From: Polytrichum commune
Lineage: Eukaryota; Streptophyta; Polytrichopsida; Polytrichales; Polytrichaceae
Assembly (NCBI GenBank): GCA_950295325.1
Contig: OX485805.1
Coordinates: forward strand, 54,584,758 to 54,648,757
Reading direction: 5' to 3'
Length of the DNA: 64,000 nt
The notes beneath the pieces were generated by a model. The model did not search any database. It was not told where the DNA came from and was given only the letters and a program-made list of their open reading frames with translations. Numbering within the stretch: position 1 is the first letter of the stretch; every line of letters starts with the position of its first letter. The position numbers and the translations under genes are program-made. Positions 31,401 through 43,206 of the stretch are shown here, one piece after another.

Positions 31401-34400
31401 AATTAGTTTTTGCTTGCTTTATTAAATATTATTTTGCTAAAATTAATCTGACATTTCTCACTACATGTCAACTTCGTGTTTAAAATAGTTGCACCAAAGC
31501 AACTAACACACTATCAGTCCTCAACGACTCTAGGTATTAAGGATTGAATCTATTTATGAATGCTTTATTGACAAGTTTGAAGTTAAAACTTGCAGTTTGG
31601 GAAGACTCAGGATCCGGAGTTCGAGGGCCACCTGCTTCTTGAACAGTACCAGGTATTATTATGTTTCTAATCTTCGTCAATAATAGTGAAGTGCAGTTAC
31701 AGGGATAAATATACATGATCCATTGTATTTTGTTACATTCTACAACCTTAAGATTTTTTTTGTCAGGATATTTTTCATACATGATTCATCACTCTGAATA
31801 CTGTTTGTAATATCCATGCAGGCTCAACTAGTATCTGCTGTCCGTACTGCACTTGAGCCTTCCTCTGGTCCTCTCCTTATGGCTGTGGGATCAAGACTTG
31901 CTGCTAGGGTGAGATTTCCACTGGAACATCTGATTGAAAAGATTTTTTATAGTCAAATCTCTGCTTTTCTGCGCTGTGTTTGATAACTTCTGGATTTTGC
32001 ATCTGAACCATGGTCCACAACCAAGGGCACCAGTGCTGACAGACCTGATGAAGGCTAGACCTCTTAAAGAATTGGGAGACCAGTTACAAATATCTACATG
32101 AATATACTTGGTCCTGAAACATATTACCCTCAGCGGCTAGTTTAAATTGGGAAGCAAATGGTTTCATGGCAGATCATAACGAGTGGGGTTGCGGGTGGAG
32201 ATCGTGGCGTTCTGCAGCGTGTGCATGGTCTAATTACACGGCCTCTTACTAAATGGGAGGACCTTCGTATTCCTTCCTATGCAGAGTGGGTTGGTTGTAA
32301 GGTGATAATTTAACCAGGAGCAACTAATAGTTCACTGGCTCTTTTTCCTTTGTTTCATTGCTGTCAAAAGAAGATAGTTTTTATAGGGGATAAGCTGCTC
32401 CATTTCACATAGATGAAGCACAGATCCTAGAGGTCACAAATTAACTAATGATGCTGTTTGGCAAACAATGCAAATTCATCAGTGGAAGCTTTTGTTTTGT
32501 GCTGTATATTACACTTATGCTCATTTATTCGGCTCTTGTATGGTAAACTGGCTGGAGCAGGGAAATAGTGAATTAATGATATTGTTTTGATGGGATGTGA
32601 ATGTGCATTGCAGGTACAAATAAGCATTCTAGGAGCTCATGCTGCTGTGAAGACATATATCTTTGCCAGCTCACAAGGGCATCTTAATGCCCCTGATGGG
32701 GTGGTTCTCCTTCCTCTGCTTGCTCCTCATATGGGATTGCTTGGTCGATGCTGGATTGGTCTGCTCAGGGATTACACAGCAATTCGTACGCACTGGGCCA
32801 CCAAAATGCAGGTAGTTGTCATTCATGTATTCATATTGTTGAGTTCTGAACCCTTGACGTCATTCTGGTTTAGGGATGTCAACATGTCAAAGTTCTGATG
32901 CATCTTACGAAGAGAGATGGATTGTGGAAGCCAACAGCCCAAGGTTTATAAGTTGCTTGCATTGTATTGTTCAAATGTTGTTACCCATTTAAATTGTTTT
33001 ATTCAAGATCTTTTTGTTGTTGTAATATCAATGCATCGTAAAAGGCCCTTGGATCTTGTTACTGTGTACTTAATCTTTTTTGACCAGTTAGTGTTTGCTA
33101 TTCTTATCTCTGTAGCTTTCCCCTTGCTTTGTCTCCCGAGTTTGATTCAAGTATTCTCTTTGATCTCTGAACTGGTTATATCCTTGTTTAAGCCTTTCGT
33201 TCTTGGTTATCCATATTTCTATGTGTTGTCCACATGAGACTTACAAGGATGTTTCCTATTCCCGAATTGCAGCCTCGATATGAACCCTTCTTGGATGGAA
33301 TTCAATTGGCTACTGTTGCAGAAGTGGTGCTACCCCATTTGAATGAATCCTGGCCAGTAATACTGGAGGCTGTCACTATCAATGTTACTTCTGATACACC
33401 TGAAGAACATAACTTGAATACAAATGGAAAGGCTAGCCCGAGTGCAAGTGTTGAGATTAATGCCACAGAGTACAAGCAAGTTTGGACATTATCCATTATG
33501 ATTTTGTCAGATAGTCAGCATCAGCGTGCATCCATGAAACAGTCAATCACCAGTTTTCCCTCATTCAACGGAAGGCTTCTCATTAGTGGTCCAACTTCAG
33601 AGTATGAGCTTGTTGCCCTTCGTGCATTGCAATCTCTTTGCACACAAAGGTTTCACAGGCCCGACATGCTTTCTGTGGATCTATGCCAGGAGCTTTTGCA
33701 GGTGCTTTTTCTAGTTCCCAGAGGTTCTGTTGCAGCAATAATTGACTGTTAATCAACAATCAAGTGTTTGTTGTCAGTCACCTAGATGGTAAACGTGTGA
33801 TTATGCATTCTCATACATCTGAGTTGGAATTTTGACTACATGCGGATAAGAGAACTGATATTCTTGCGAATGTTATGAAGGTTATAGAGTGTATGTATCT
33901 GTTTGTGGTGCATGAACTCACCACATCTGAATTTATAGTTCCTGACATATACCTCTGATCGGCATATATAGATACTTTTGGCTCATCGGCTCAATGATCA
34001 CATGTGGGCTCCAGCTGCGATTGTGCACATTCTTGAACAGGTGTGTGACATATTTTGCAATTAACATGGGAACTCAAAATGACTCAACAAGCATGTCTGT
34101 TCAAGTAAGTGGTCATCTTTTTCAAATTTTGAAATATTAGATTTTTGGTTTTGAGCGCAGATTATCAATTCCTCAAGTGATATGTACATGAAGAATAGAG
34201 ATCTAGTGATGAAAGTTGCAGAGCTGTGTTTACGCTACATACACCGACTTCAAGGGAGGTGAGCACTCTCTTCATTGCCAAGTGTGTGTGTAATTTTTGA
34301 ATTATTAAAAATTGAATTCTGATACTTAATAGGATTCCACTTGAGCATGGAAGCAAGCCTCAAATCAGAGAGGCTGTTATTTATGTCCAGCCAAAGAGGC

Positions 34401-37400
34401 TGACTTTACTCCTTAGATTCACTTTTTAAGTCCTCTGCGTACCTGATAAGTAACCTCTGTGATTATGTTGCAGTGATCTAAGCCAAAGTTGGAGGTTCTC
34501 TGAACTCGATGCACTTGTTTGCTTGGCATTACGCTCTGCTGGGAGTCTTGCTGCCCGCATGACTGAAGAGGTGTACACTGCAGACTTGGTTTTCTAAGTT
34601 GAGTAGGCACATTGAATTTAGACTCGTCAAATGACTTGGTCTTGTAAATTGTGTAGGCACATTTGTCAAATGTAGACTTGTCAGCATGCCATCTAATGGG
34701 TTTATACCAGAGTGTTTGGTTAGTTCTATGAAATGCTGTAAGAGGTTAAATGTTGTTGATGTGTTATTTCTGCAGTGCCATTCAGTTTTGCTTCCTCAGC
34801 TCCTTGAAGCCGGCATTGAGGTCTTGAGTGATGGTCCAGCACTGGGAAATTCAGCTTCTGCTGCCGTTGGCTTTATCACAGCAATCACTATGTCTATGAC
34901 AAAGTCATCAGATGGTATACAAATCATGCAAACTGTCTATCTGATATTTAACCACCATAGTCAATGCATGTGATAAGTGCACCTCAAATGGTGGTTGTGG
35001 AGATTGCTGGGTTCATTTGTTTAAAGTCACTCAACGAGTTCTTTCTGTTACTACATATATCTCTTTTTTGTATGTAAGTTTGTTAAACGACCAGTTTAAG
35101 TGAAGCAACTCAGGGCACAATAGTTTACTTGAATTGCTGGTTTTGCCAAGCAAACTAGTGATCTGTAGTTTATACTATATTTATCCCTATTTAAGTTCCA
35201 CCATTTTCTTTCTAGATTACTCGTGTGTTGAAGATAATTACTCTGTGTGTTGGATGCAGGAATCAAAATGAGCTTCAGGCAAGAGGACTGTGCCACAGTG
35301 CTAACATCTGCAGTGGAGACTATGGCACAAATAGTGGAAAATTTTGCGATTGGGGTATCTGAAAGTGAGGAACAAGTTTTGACGCAGCGTATTTCCCTAA
35401 TTCTAGGAGTTATGGTTGCTATAGCCAGAACTGTACCTGATGTTCATAACTCAAAGCAGGAGGCACAAGCACGCTGCATTGCATGTCTCCAAACTTTTCT
35501 GGAAAGCACAGATCCTACTGTAAGGATTTTCTTCACATCATGGATCATGTTTGTTTAGTTTTGCTTCAAGCAGGAGAAATGCAACAGAAGGTGCATGTTC
35601 GTTTGTAATAATGTTAATTTTTATTTGAGTCTAGAAGTTTTGCATTGAGCAACAAAGGACTAATGTAATGGCTTAAACAGACTCAAGGAAGGACAACCTG
35701 GGCGATCACATGTAACTTAATATACATATATATCTATCCCTAGCCCAGACTCACAGTGCAGGTGTGGACATAAGACTACTTATTGCCATGCACATAAAGG
35801 TGACTAGTGTTAAATTTGTGGACATTGACAGTAATGCTTTAAAAATGTACACTGATTGTACACTTGTAAACCAAAGTGACTACCTGATGTTACAAATGTG
35901 CTTTTCTATTGATCCATCCAGGTTCAAGTGGCAGCTCTCCAAACAGTCAGAACTGTGGCCCAAGCAGGGGCTTCAGAACAGCCGCGTGGGGAAGCTCATG
36001 AATGGGCACTCCTTTTATTGCACAAACTGGCAGCTGACATTACCACTATCATCTACATGGCAAGCAAGGTGCGTCATTTGCAGCAGTTTCATGCTACATT
36101 CTTTCACTAGGGTGTCCTGTGCTGTCCAGCACATAATTGCAATCTGATGGTCAATAATAACCTTGTAATGAACAACTTTCCTTGCTATACCAACCTTGTG
36201 AACCCATGGGGAAATCCCTACCACAGGAGAAACAATTTAGAACTACAGAAACTATTTTTGTTACTTTCCAGTGACGGAAATTACTTGACTTTGATTACCA
36301 CCTCTCATTCCCGTCCAAAAGCTGTGAATTTGACAGTGGGACATCCTTTACACTTTGAGGGCCTTCAAAGATATCAAGACTGCAAATACGGCTAACTATA
36401 CCACCTCAGCTTGGCTTGACTTGCATATAATCAAGGATTTTAAGCAAGCAATGAGTAAGAGTATCATGAGTTAAATTGCAGGAAGATGTGACCCCTGTGC
36501 GAGCTGGATTAGTGGGAGAAGCTTTGAAGCTGCTTGTGTTGCTACACTCACTTGTAGATGGTGAGGAGGCACAACTGGAGGTCCTGCGTGTGTTGCTCCC
36601 AGCTGTAATTTCAGTAGCTTCTGTGAATATGCATGATAACCAGGTAAGATCTGTAGCTTTGATAGGTTTATATGGTCTCACATGTATGAACATTTTCTCT
36701 GTGGTTATGTTTTGACTCAGATTGTAAGCTTAGTGTTCAAGTCTTCTATACTCTTTGCTGAAAAAGTCTCTGCCTAGGTATAGTCACCTACTTACTCCAC
36801 TGAAAAATGATCATGCTTTAAAAGAGTGACATGATCTCAGATGCGGGACTATTGAACCTCTAAAATTACTCTGAACCCAACAGGTTTCTGGTAAACCTTG
36901 TAGGGATGACATCGATACAATGGAATTTTGCAAGCAATACTTAACAAGGAGAAATTTTAATTTAACATAGAAATATCAAAGTATAGAATCATTGACTTAT
37001 TGTCAGCCAATAACTCATTCCTTTTATTTTATTTTGTATTTATAAAATAGTCATATGAGCAGACAATAAGGTTTACTTTTGTGACTTGCAAGGCCCACCA
37101 TGGACCTCATGGTGCTTTCAATGTGAACAAATGTGCTGCTAACCTATATAAAATATTGCAGGCAGCATCTGCATTAGTTAATGCAGCAGTCAGACTTGTG
37201 ACACACTTGGCATCAGTTCCTATCTCAGCTGCACAATTTCGCACTGTTCTCCTGGACATGCCTGCTGAATCTCGTCAACAGCTCCAGGTCTGCCATTGGT
37301 GTATCTACTTTATTATTGCTACTTGTCATAAGCCTTGAGTTTTCTTTTGAACTTAGGACTATTGAAGTATGGCACATGACCAAGTATATGTTTCTGAAAC

Positions 37401-38544
37401 GTCTATGTGGTTGCAGGCTATAATTCGAGCTTCCATGGTACAGCAGGGTAATGCAAGCACACCTTCACCTGCTATTTCTGTCCCAGCTACCCCAGCAATC
37501 AGCTTGAAGTCTGCCTTTCCACCACCTCCCTCTGGATTTCTACCTCCCCCCCCAGCTTCTTCACAAGTGGTAATGAGGACAACCTCTACCTCACTTACAC
37601 CCCAGGCATCCCTTGACTTTGATCCTGATGAAGATGACGATGACGAGGACTGGGATGACTTCCAGGCACATGAAGCCCAAGATGAAAGTCTAGACGATTC
37701 CTCCACAGATCAAGGAGCACAAATTGAGAGAGATGTCCAAGTACAGGATTCAGTTCTTCCTCGTCCTTCTATTCCTGTCTCAGCAAGTACTACTGAAGAA
37801 GGTAAAAACGGGGATGTACATGCTAGTCCTATTAAAGTATCCTCACCTGGCACCCCAGCAGAGTTTGGTGAGGGTGGCTTGGTTGAGGCCAATCCTGCAG
37901 ACAGTAAACATGAATTGTCAGTTCAGAAGGTAGATAATGAAGAAATGTTGGTAGACAAGTCTACAAAGTCTGAACTTTCTAATTCGACAGTATTAGCATC
38001 ATCACCTACATCTAGAGTTCCTGACACATCCCAGATAGATGATGAAGAGGCATGGGACACATTTGAGAGTGCCCCTGCAACTCACACAGATATTGAAGAA
38101 GCTTCAAGTTATCCTCTTCATGCAAATGATGATGATGATGATAATGTTCAGGATAGTGCATCGCCGAGCAACAATGGACACTTACTCGGGTCGTTCAAAG
38201 AGGATGTTTCTCCTGGCTCCCTTATAGAATCTGAAGTAGAAAGTGGATATCAGGAGCCTGCAAATCTGCATGAAAAGGCCAAGGATATTACCATTTGTGA
38301 TGAGCCTTCTGCAGCTGAGGTGGAAGCATGTGCTGTAGATGATGAATTGAAGCCAGAGCCTGCTAATGTGCATGAAGGTGTCAAGGATGCCATCCTGAGT
38401 GACGAGCCTTCTGCAGCTGAGGTAGAAGAATGTGCTGTAGATGACCATTTGGAGCCAGAGTCTGCTAATCTGCATGAAGAGGTCAAGGGTCCTTCTGCAG
38501 CTGAGGTTGAAGCGTGTGCTGAAGCTGGCGATTTGAAGGAATAG
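16478..38544 (+). CDS. SWEETIE: SWEETIE / HEATR5-family giant HEAT-repeat protein
   Basis: Homologue of Arabidopsis SWEETIE and animal HEATR5 (p200), a cytosolic scaffold linked to AP-1/clathrin trafficking; plant mutants have altered sugar and starch homeostasis. I trace 48 coding exons, all GT-AG and frame-consistent: 16478-16627, 18282-18498, 18712-18818, 19105-19338, 19469-19558, 19667-19754, 19973-20037, 20821-20919, 21111-21200, 21345-21425, 21578-21646, 22199-22324, 22648-22751, 22898-23030, 23255-23364, 23620-23736, 23951-24121, 24719-24805, 24938-25031, 25249-25317, 25867-25986, 26094-26162, 26760-26864, 27065-27153, 28059-28215, 28411-28560, 28856-28905, 29015-29114, 29479-29535, 29678-29745, 29972-30065, 30453-30676, 30812-30941, 31142-31210, 31596-31652, 31822-31908, 32173-32301, 32614-32811, 33273-33701, 33972-34040, 34161-34258, 34474-34570, 34776-34914, 35260-35519, 35922-36068, 36482-36643, 37162-37287, 37417-38544. 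Total 6909 nt, 2302 residues, near the family length. Helical HEAT repeats fill residues 1 to about 1940. Conserved blocks include RVEAALTLRALAEVDPT-like RIEAALTLRALAEVDPT, YKGSIALALGCIHR and LINAIVAVLGPELSP. The tail (about 1940-2302) is Pro-rich, then acidic. No break is seen. Confidence 0.95.
16661..17325. repeat. Tandem duplication of about 330 bp inside SWEETIE intron 1
   Basis: Unit 1 (about 16661-16989) and unit 2 (about 16990-17325) share GTATCGTGGAT/GCATCGTGGAT, CTAAAGCTTTGGA, TTCTTCGACCTAG, GATAAGTGCAGCTCGGA and CAGAATATGTC in the same order. They are roughly 75-80% similar by eye, so the event is not recent. It is entirely intronic (intron 1 is 16628-18281). Confidence 0.8.
17551..17622 (+). 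other. Short near-perfect hairpin in SWEETIE intron 1 (pre-miRNA-like)
   Basis: The left arm (17551-17578, starting GATAATGGTCATTGG) and right arm (17595-17622, ending CCAATGGCCATTATC) pair over about 26 bp with two G-U pairs and two or three mismatches, around a GC-rich loop of about 16 nt. Size and pairing are compatible with a small miRNA precursor or a tiny foldback repeat. There is no sequence evidence of expression. Confidence 0.4.
25626..25735. repeat. Small palindromic insert in SWEETIE intron 20
   Basis: GCCCTATAAT (from about 25674) and ATTATAGGGC (ending about 25714) form perfect 10-bp inverted arms. Outer sequence (AGAGCCCACC and AAACGGGCCCAT) is partly complementary as well. It is short, non-coding and within the intron after exon 25249-25317. 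Confidence 0.4.
38254..38544 (+). repeat. SWEETIE: Three 102-nt coding repeats at the SWEETIE C terminus
   Basis: Units begin at 38254, 38356 and 38458, exactly 102 nt (34 codons) apart. Each unit has the pattern E-P/S-A-N-L/V-H-E near its start and PSAAEVEACAVDD (or a variant) near its end. The third unit has lost about seven codons and runs to the stop. The repeats keep frame and lie in the disordered acidic tail. Confidence 0.9.
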
Positions 38545-38950
38545 AACAGTCTTGATGAAGATTGTGCAAAATAGATGTGCTGTAGATTCGCAGGAACTAG
38601 TTGACTATGATAGCTTCAAAGTGTTGGTTGGCGCTAGCTCTGGGTATAGGGCTCTGTTTTCAAGAGGACATGTTTGTCTGTAGATTGAGCTGTTGATTCC
38701 CATGGTCCTGACACATCAGGACTTGTTGGTGACACTTCGGTAAACAGGTCAGTCTCTGAATCTATTACATTCTGCTTCTATATCAAATGAATTTCTACCA
38801 GTTATGTTTATTCTGAGAAATTCCATCAGTTTGAAATGTTTCCTGTTGTCTGGCAGCCGAGACAGTCAAAAGAAATCTAATATACATGTTCCTGTGGCTT
38901 TGTTGCAGGGTTGAAATTCTTACAGGAACTTCAGAAATTTGTCTGCAATT
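38545..38950 (+). other. SWEETIE: SWEETIE 3'UTR with a probable intron
   Basis: After the TAG at 38542-38544 there are no further family-like exons. A donor-like ACAG|GTCAGT at about 38747 and an acceptor-like GTTGCAG at about 38909 suggest a spliced 3'UTR. The polyadenylation site is not clear. Confidence 0.4.
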
Positions 38951-40900
38951 GAAAGCCATTTAAGCTTCAAGTATGTACCTTTTGATTACTGGCTTCCAGG
39001 AACTTGCAAATGACATCCACTTACACCTGAAAACCCTTAACATTTAGGAATGCACCAAGTTGATTTTGTAACATTGGATTCAATGAGAGGGAGATATTAA
39101 AATATAGGTAGTTTTTGTTATTTAAATTCATCGAACTTGTGTGAGATCCAAGGATACTTCTTATTCCAGGGTCCTCAAAAGATTATAAATATATGTCCCA
39201 TCGCTAATTTGGCGTCATGGTGTCCAATGGATAATATGAAAGTGTTATATTCTGGGAAGCTCTTATGAATGAATGTTCTTCAATATTGAGCTGAAAGTTG
39301 ATGCTGCCACTAATCCGAGATGAACAATAATTAGTTTTCAAGGTGCTTAATGACACAATATGACACTCAGAAATCTAGGCATTCATACTTATGAGTAATT
39401 ATATATGAAAATGACAGGTCAAGCATGAGCCCAAAGTTTTACCAATCGCCTCTAGGACAAATTGTAGCACATGGAGTTTGAGTGAATATGCATTAGGTGC
39501 ATAGTGAATTTTTATGAGATTGTGAAAATATTACTCTTCAAGATACAACCAATCTCAAGCTTTTGGCAATGCTTTAAACATTATGGCCTCTTCATTGTGA
39601 TCAACCAGTGAACGAAAAGTTGGGCTACACAAGAAAACCATGAATATTTAATGAAATGACATTAAGAAACTTTCAAAGAAAATTTGGTGAGCTTAGTCAC
39701 CACATACTATAAGATTGTCTTCAATTTTCCTTCTTTCAACAACTTAGCATTTCCGTTTGTATCGATTAGGTTTGCTGCTTCAGTTGCTTTGATATAGTTC
39801 ACTTTCATTGCCAGCAACATAGATCATGGCATATCGTTTGCATCTATGCTCAACAATTGAAAGCACCTTGGAATAAAAGTTTCTTTCACTGCAAGTCTCA
39901 CTTCAAAGCATGTTGCATGGTGATAAGACCAGTTTTAATTGATCCATCCATGAAACAGCTGATGGAGAAGGTAGACATATGGATTACCATTTGTTTATAA
40001 AATATTTGAAGAATGTGAGAGGTTTGCATTCACAACAACTCAATTGCACAAGTTTGCACATGTAATTTGAGAGTTGGGTGCTCATATTTTCCTATTACAC
40101 CCACATGCACTGTTTTGTTAAGTGATGGAGTCAGGGTAGAATTAGAAGGTTGTGGGCCGGGGATTCGTGGCACTCAAGTAAAGTCATCCGGTAACGAAAA
40201 TCGGATGAGTCCATCAAGAAGCTCGGATGGAGCTTACTTTAGTGAAACACCTCCGAGTTGGCATGTAAGACCTATTTTCTCCATCATAGTTATTTTACAA
40301 ATATTAATTAGTTGGCAAGGGGCAATGATGTGGCCTTGGATGCTCTAAGCCTATTTTCTAACCTCCCATGAATTGTTTCCAAGGCCATGATGTGGCTTTG
40401 AATTCCACATGGTTACTTTGATAAATATCGCAAGATATCAACGTGTGCAACATATAATTATGACGTGTTGTCATAGAGATTTTTCTTTTGTTCATAATTC
40501 ATTTATTTTGCACGGGTGTGATTGCTCAAACATTTGTAATATGTCAAAGTAATATATATCACCTTATAATAAATTTTTGAACTAAAAAAATAATTCAATA
40601 TATTTTATTTTAAAATAAATAATGTACACCATGTGATTTTAAAGATAATATAATATGTGATGAGGATAAATTATTACAATAATTTAGATAGGCTATAGTC
40701 AGAAACTTATGATTTTCTGAGTATACCCCATCCATAACGTTGTCCCACAAGTCTAATTCCAAATAACATATCATTTATTTATACCTTATATTATATTATC
40801 TAAAAAATAATATTTATATTTATAATATTTTTTGTTATGTGTTTTATATTCTATCTTCATTGTTTCATTTTGGTCATCTTATGAACACTTGCACTAATCT
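38950..40900. other. Intergenic DNA, nothing recognised
   Basis: AT-rich sequence with only short open frames (for example 40067-40348) that have no domain or splice support. Confidence 0.45.
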
Positions 40901-40904
40901 ATCA

Positions 40905-41160
40905 TTAGAATGACAAAGATAATTTTAAATGGTAAGTCACAAAATTATAACCTCAATGTTAATGAGGAGTTTGTAACGTTTTTGACCTCCAAGTTAATTA
41001 CATGCTTCATTGATGGTTTCACTTCCGGAATGAAATCCCAATCAATTGCTTATTTACTAATTAGAAGTGCACATATTTATTGGATTTTAGACCTTGAAGG
41101 TGACGTGCACTCAATATGGGATTTGTAGTCAAGCGGCCTTCAAGAATGCAAGGGCAATGC
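40905..41160 (+). repeat. Single-arm relative of the 3.3-4.5 kb foldback
   Basis: The segment matches the right arm of the foldback at 4193-4450 in the same orientation: ATGACAAAGA, GGTAAGTCACAAAA, TTATAACCTCA, CAAGTTAATT, CATGCTT, GGTTTCACTTC, ATTGGATTTT and CTTCAAGAATGCAAGGG are shared in order. The opposing arm is absent here, so this copy cannot fold back. Confidence 0.75.
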
Positions 41161-41657
41161 TCTTTTTTTAATGTCTATACCCCTTTATATTGGTGCCTTA
41201 AGTATTAGATTAGACTAGGATTCCACATGCATGAGTACATATTGCACAAAGTGTGATTCTATCCACGAGTTACCTCTACCACTACAATGTGTTTGCTCGG
41301 TATAAATTGGCTAACTAGAAACAATATTTCACCACCATGTCACACATATGTCCACAACAAAAGTCTCTATAAAGGACAAATTCAATAGTTAGTGCATCAC
41401 CGTAGTTCAATAAAATGCTCATTAACTTGGATCCAATGCTACATGTTTTTGACGAGCTTATCTTGCAAGTACTCAAGATCCAACATCCAACGATCCTTCC
41501 ATTGAGCATGTTGAATTAACCACTAATTTGGGATGGCTATACATTACATAGTATTGAAATTATTCTTGTTATGGCAATATTTGCAAACAACTTTGTCAAG
41601 CACTATTGTTTCGCTCACTCCTCTAAAGTTGTGGCCATTGCAAATATTCCCAAAGAA

Positions 41658-41701
41658 ACAAGGCTTGGTACCCATGCTAGAATGAAGGTACCAAGCCTTG
41701 T
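41658..41701. other. Perfect 15-bp stem-loop
   Basis: ACAAGGCTTGGTACC (41658-41672) and GGTACCAAGCCTTGT (41687-41701) are exact reverse complements separated by 14 nt. A second, weaker pair, AATATTTGCAA (about 41577) and TTGCAAATATT (about 41638), lies just upstream. No adjacent gene suggests a terminator role. Confidence 0.55.
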
Positions 41702-41819
41702 CAACTTCCATGTATTTATATATACATAGAATAGACATAAAATCCTTCATCAAGGTGAACCCCCCAAGATCTTACTCAAATGTGACAATTTGTTACCTTG
41801 TAATTGGTATAATTTCAAA

Positions 41820-42335
41820 AACACACGCGCACACACACACATATATATATGAAATATTTATTTAAATCAAAGAATTTCATATAGAATATATATATGATCA
41901 AAGAAACCAATTTTTTTAAAAGATTTACCATAACAATGGGCATGCCTTAGGGATGGTCATGAAACAAAAGTTACATATCCCTCTAGTTTGGAACCTTGGC
42001 ATGACATTCTCCTCAAAGAAAGTGAAAAGAAACAATAAAATGTAAGTCTTACAAGTTTTAAGTTATTATCTTTGAATGTTAACATTGATTCAGAAGACAC
42101 AAAATAGTTGTATTTAACAACTTGTTCTCTAAATTTATTTACAGTGTTGTCAAAGAAAAATCTCATGCCATGCATGCACACATGCACGGCACAATACGAT
42201 TCACACCAAATTGGATTTACCTCAAACATTGATGAAAAGTCATTGATGAAAGGAGGGCATTTTTGCATGAAATTTGTGGATGAAAAAACAACCATACTAA
42301 AAAAAGAAAAAAGAAAAAGAAAAAAAGAGAAAGAC
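41820..42335. repeat. Simple-sequence tracts
   Basis: A CA/TA microsatellite lies at about 41821-41850 and an A/G-only tract at about 42299-42333. No gene is recognised between them. Confidence 0.6.
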
Positions 42336-42723
42336 GTGGCTATCAAACATAACTCTAGATAAATCTAGAGCTCCCTTCCCCAGCCACAAGGGTTTAGAAT
42401 TAAATAAATTGTTTCATAGAGAATTGAAGATTTTTTTAATAAATATGAAATTGTTGATAAAATTGATACTAAATTGGAGAAATAATAAAAATTAATCAAT
42501 AGAACTTGTCTTGGGTATTTAAATCAGATAATGCTCATCTTATATTGAAGACTGAAAGTGGAAGAAAATATACTGATTTGAAATCTGCAGTAGTGTGCAC
42601 ACATCGCCCATATTACTTGTGATTAGTAATTTTTAGCATGAAATTCAATAAATATTATAGATAGCAAAAACCTTAAGATATTGATGAAATGGTCACACTG
42701 ATGGCACGCCAAGTAAGAAAAAA

Positions 42724-42975
42724 TTGTACAATGAAGCCTTGAAGGACCAAAATTCGTTTCTTTATCTTGTGGTTGCATTTGATACAACCTTAATAAGTTA
42801 TGCACATATTGTACATCCGGAGACCTTCAAATTCTACCCAGGGATTGACATTTTCGAGTTTAAGCATGAAAATCGTCCCTACAGGATAACTCGCAGAATT
42901 TATAAAGCTCGTGACGCTGGATATTCAGACATCATTAGAACTAGAAGGGATCGCATTCAGGAGATTCATGCCTAA
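42724..42975 (+). other. Unrecognised open frame, possibly an exon remnant
   Basis: An 84-codon open frame without an initiating ATG (the frame opens at a TTG), ending in TAA. Its composition looks protein-like, with a basic, aromatic segment around FEFKHENRPYRITRRIY. I do not recognise the family and no flanking splice sites are convincing. It could be a fragment of a decayed gene or chance. Confidence 0.2.
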
Positions 42976-43206
42976 ATCTGATTTGCGTTGGTGTTCAGAG
43001 TGAGCCTGAATCTCAACAGAGACCGAATGCCATGCTTAGGAGCTATTTAAGAGCTCCTCGCCAACTGATCTATTGCTGTAGAGATACGTATGCTGGTTCG
43101 AGTGTCATTGAATTGGTTTAGAAACACAACTGCTGGAGGAGCTGACCAAACCCCGAGTTGCAGGAAACTGAGATTTATTGTTGATGTTGTTGATAGTAAG
43201 CTTACA

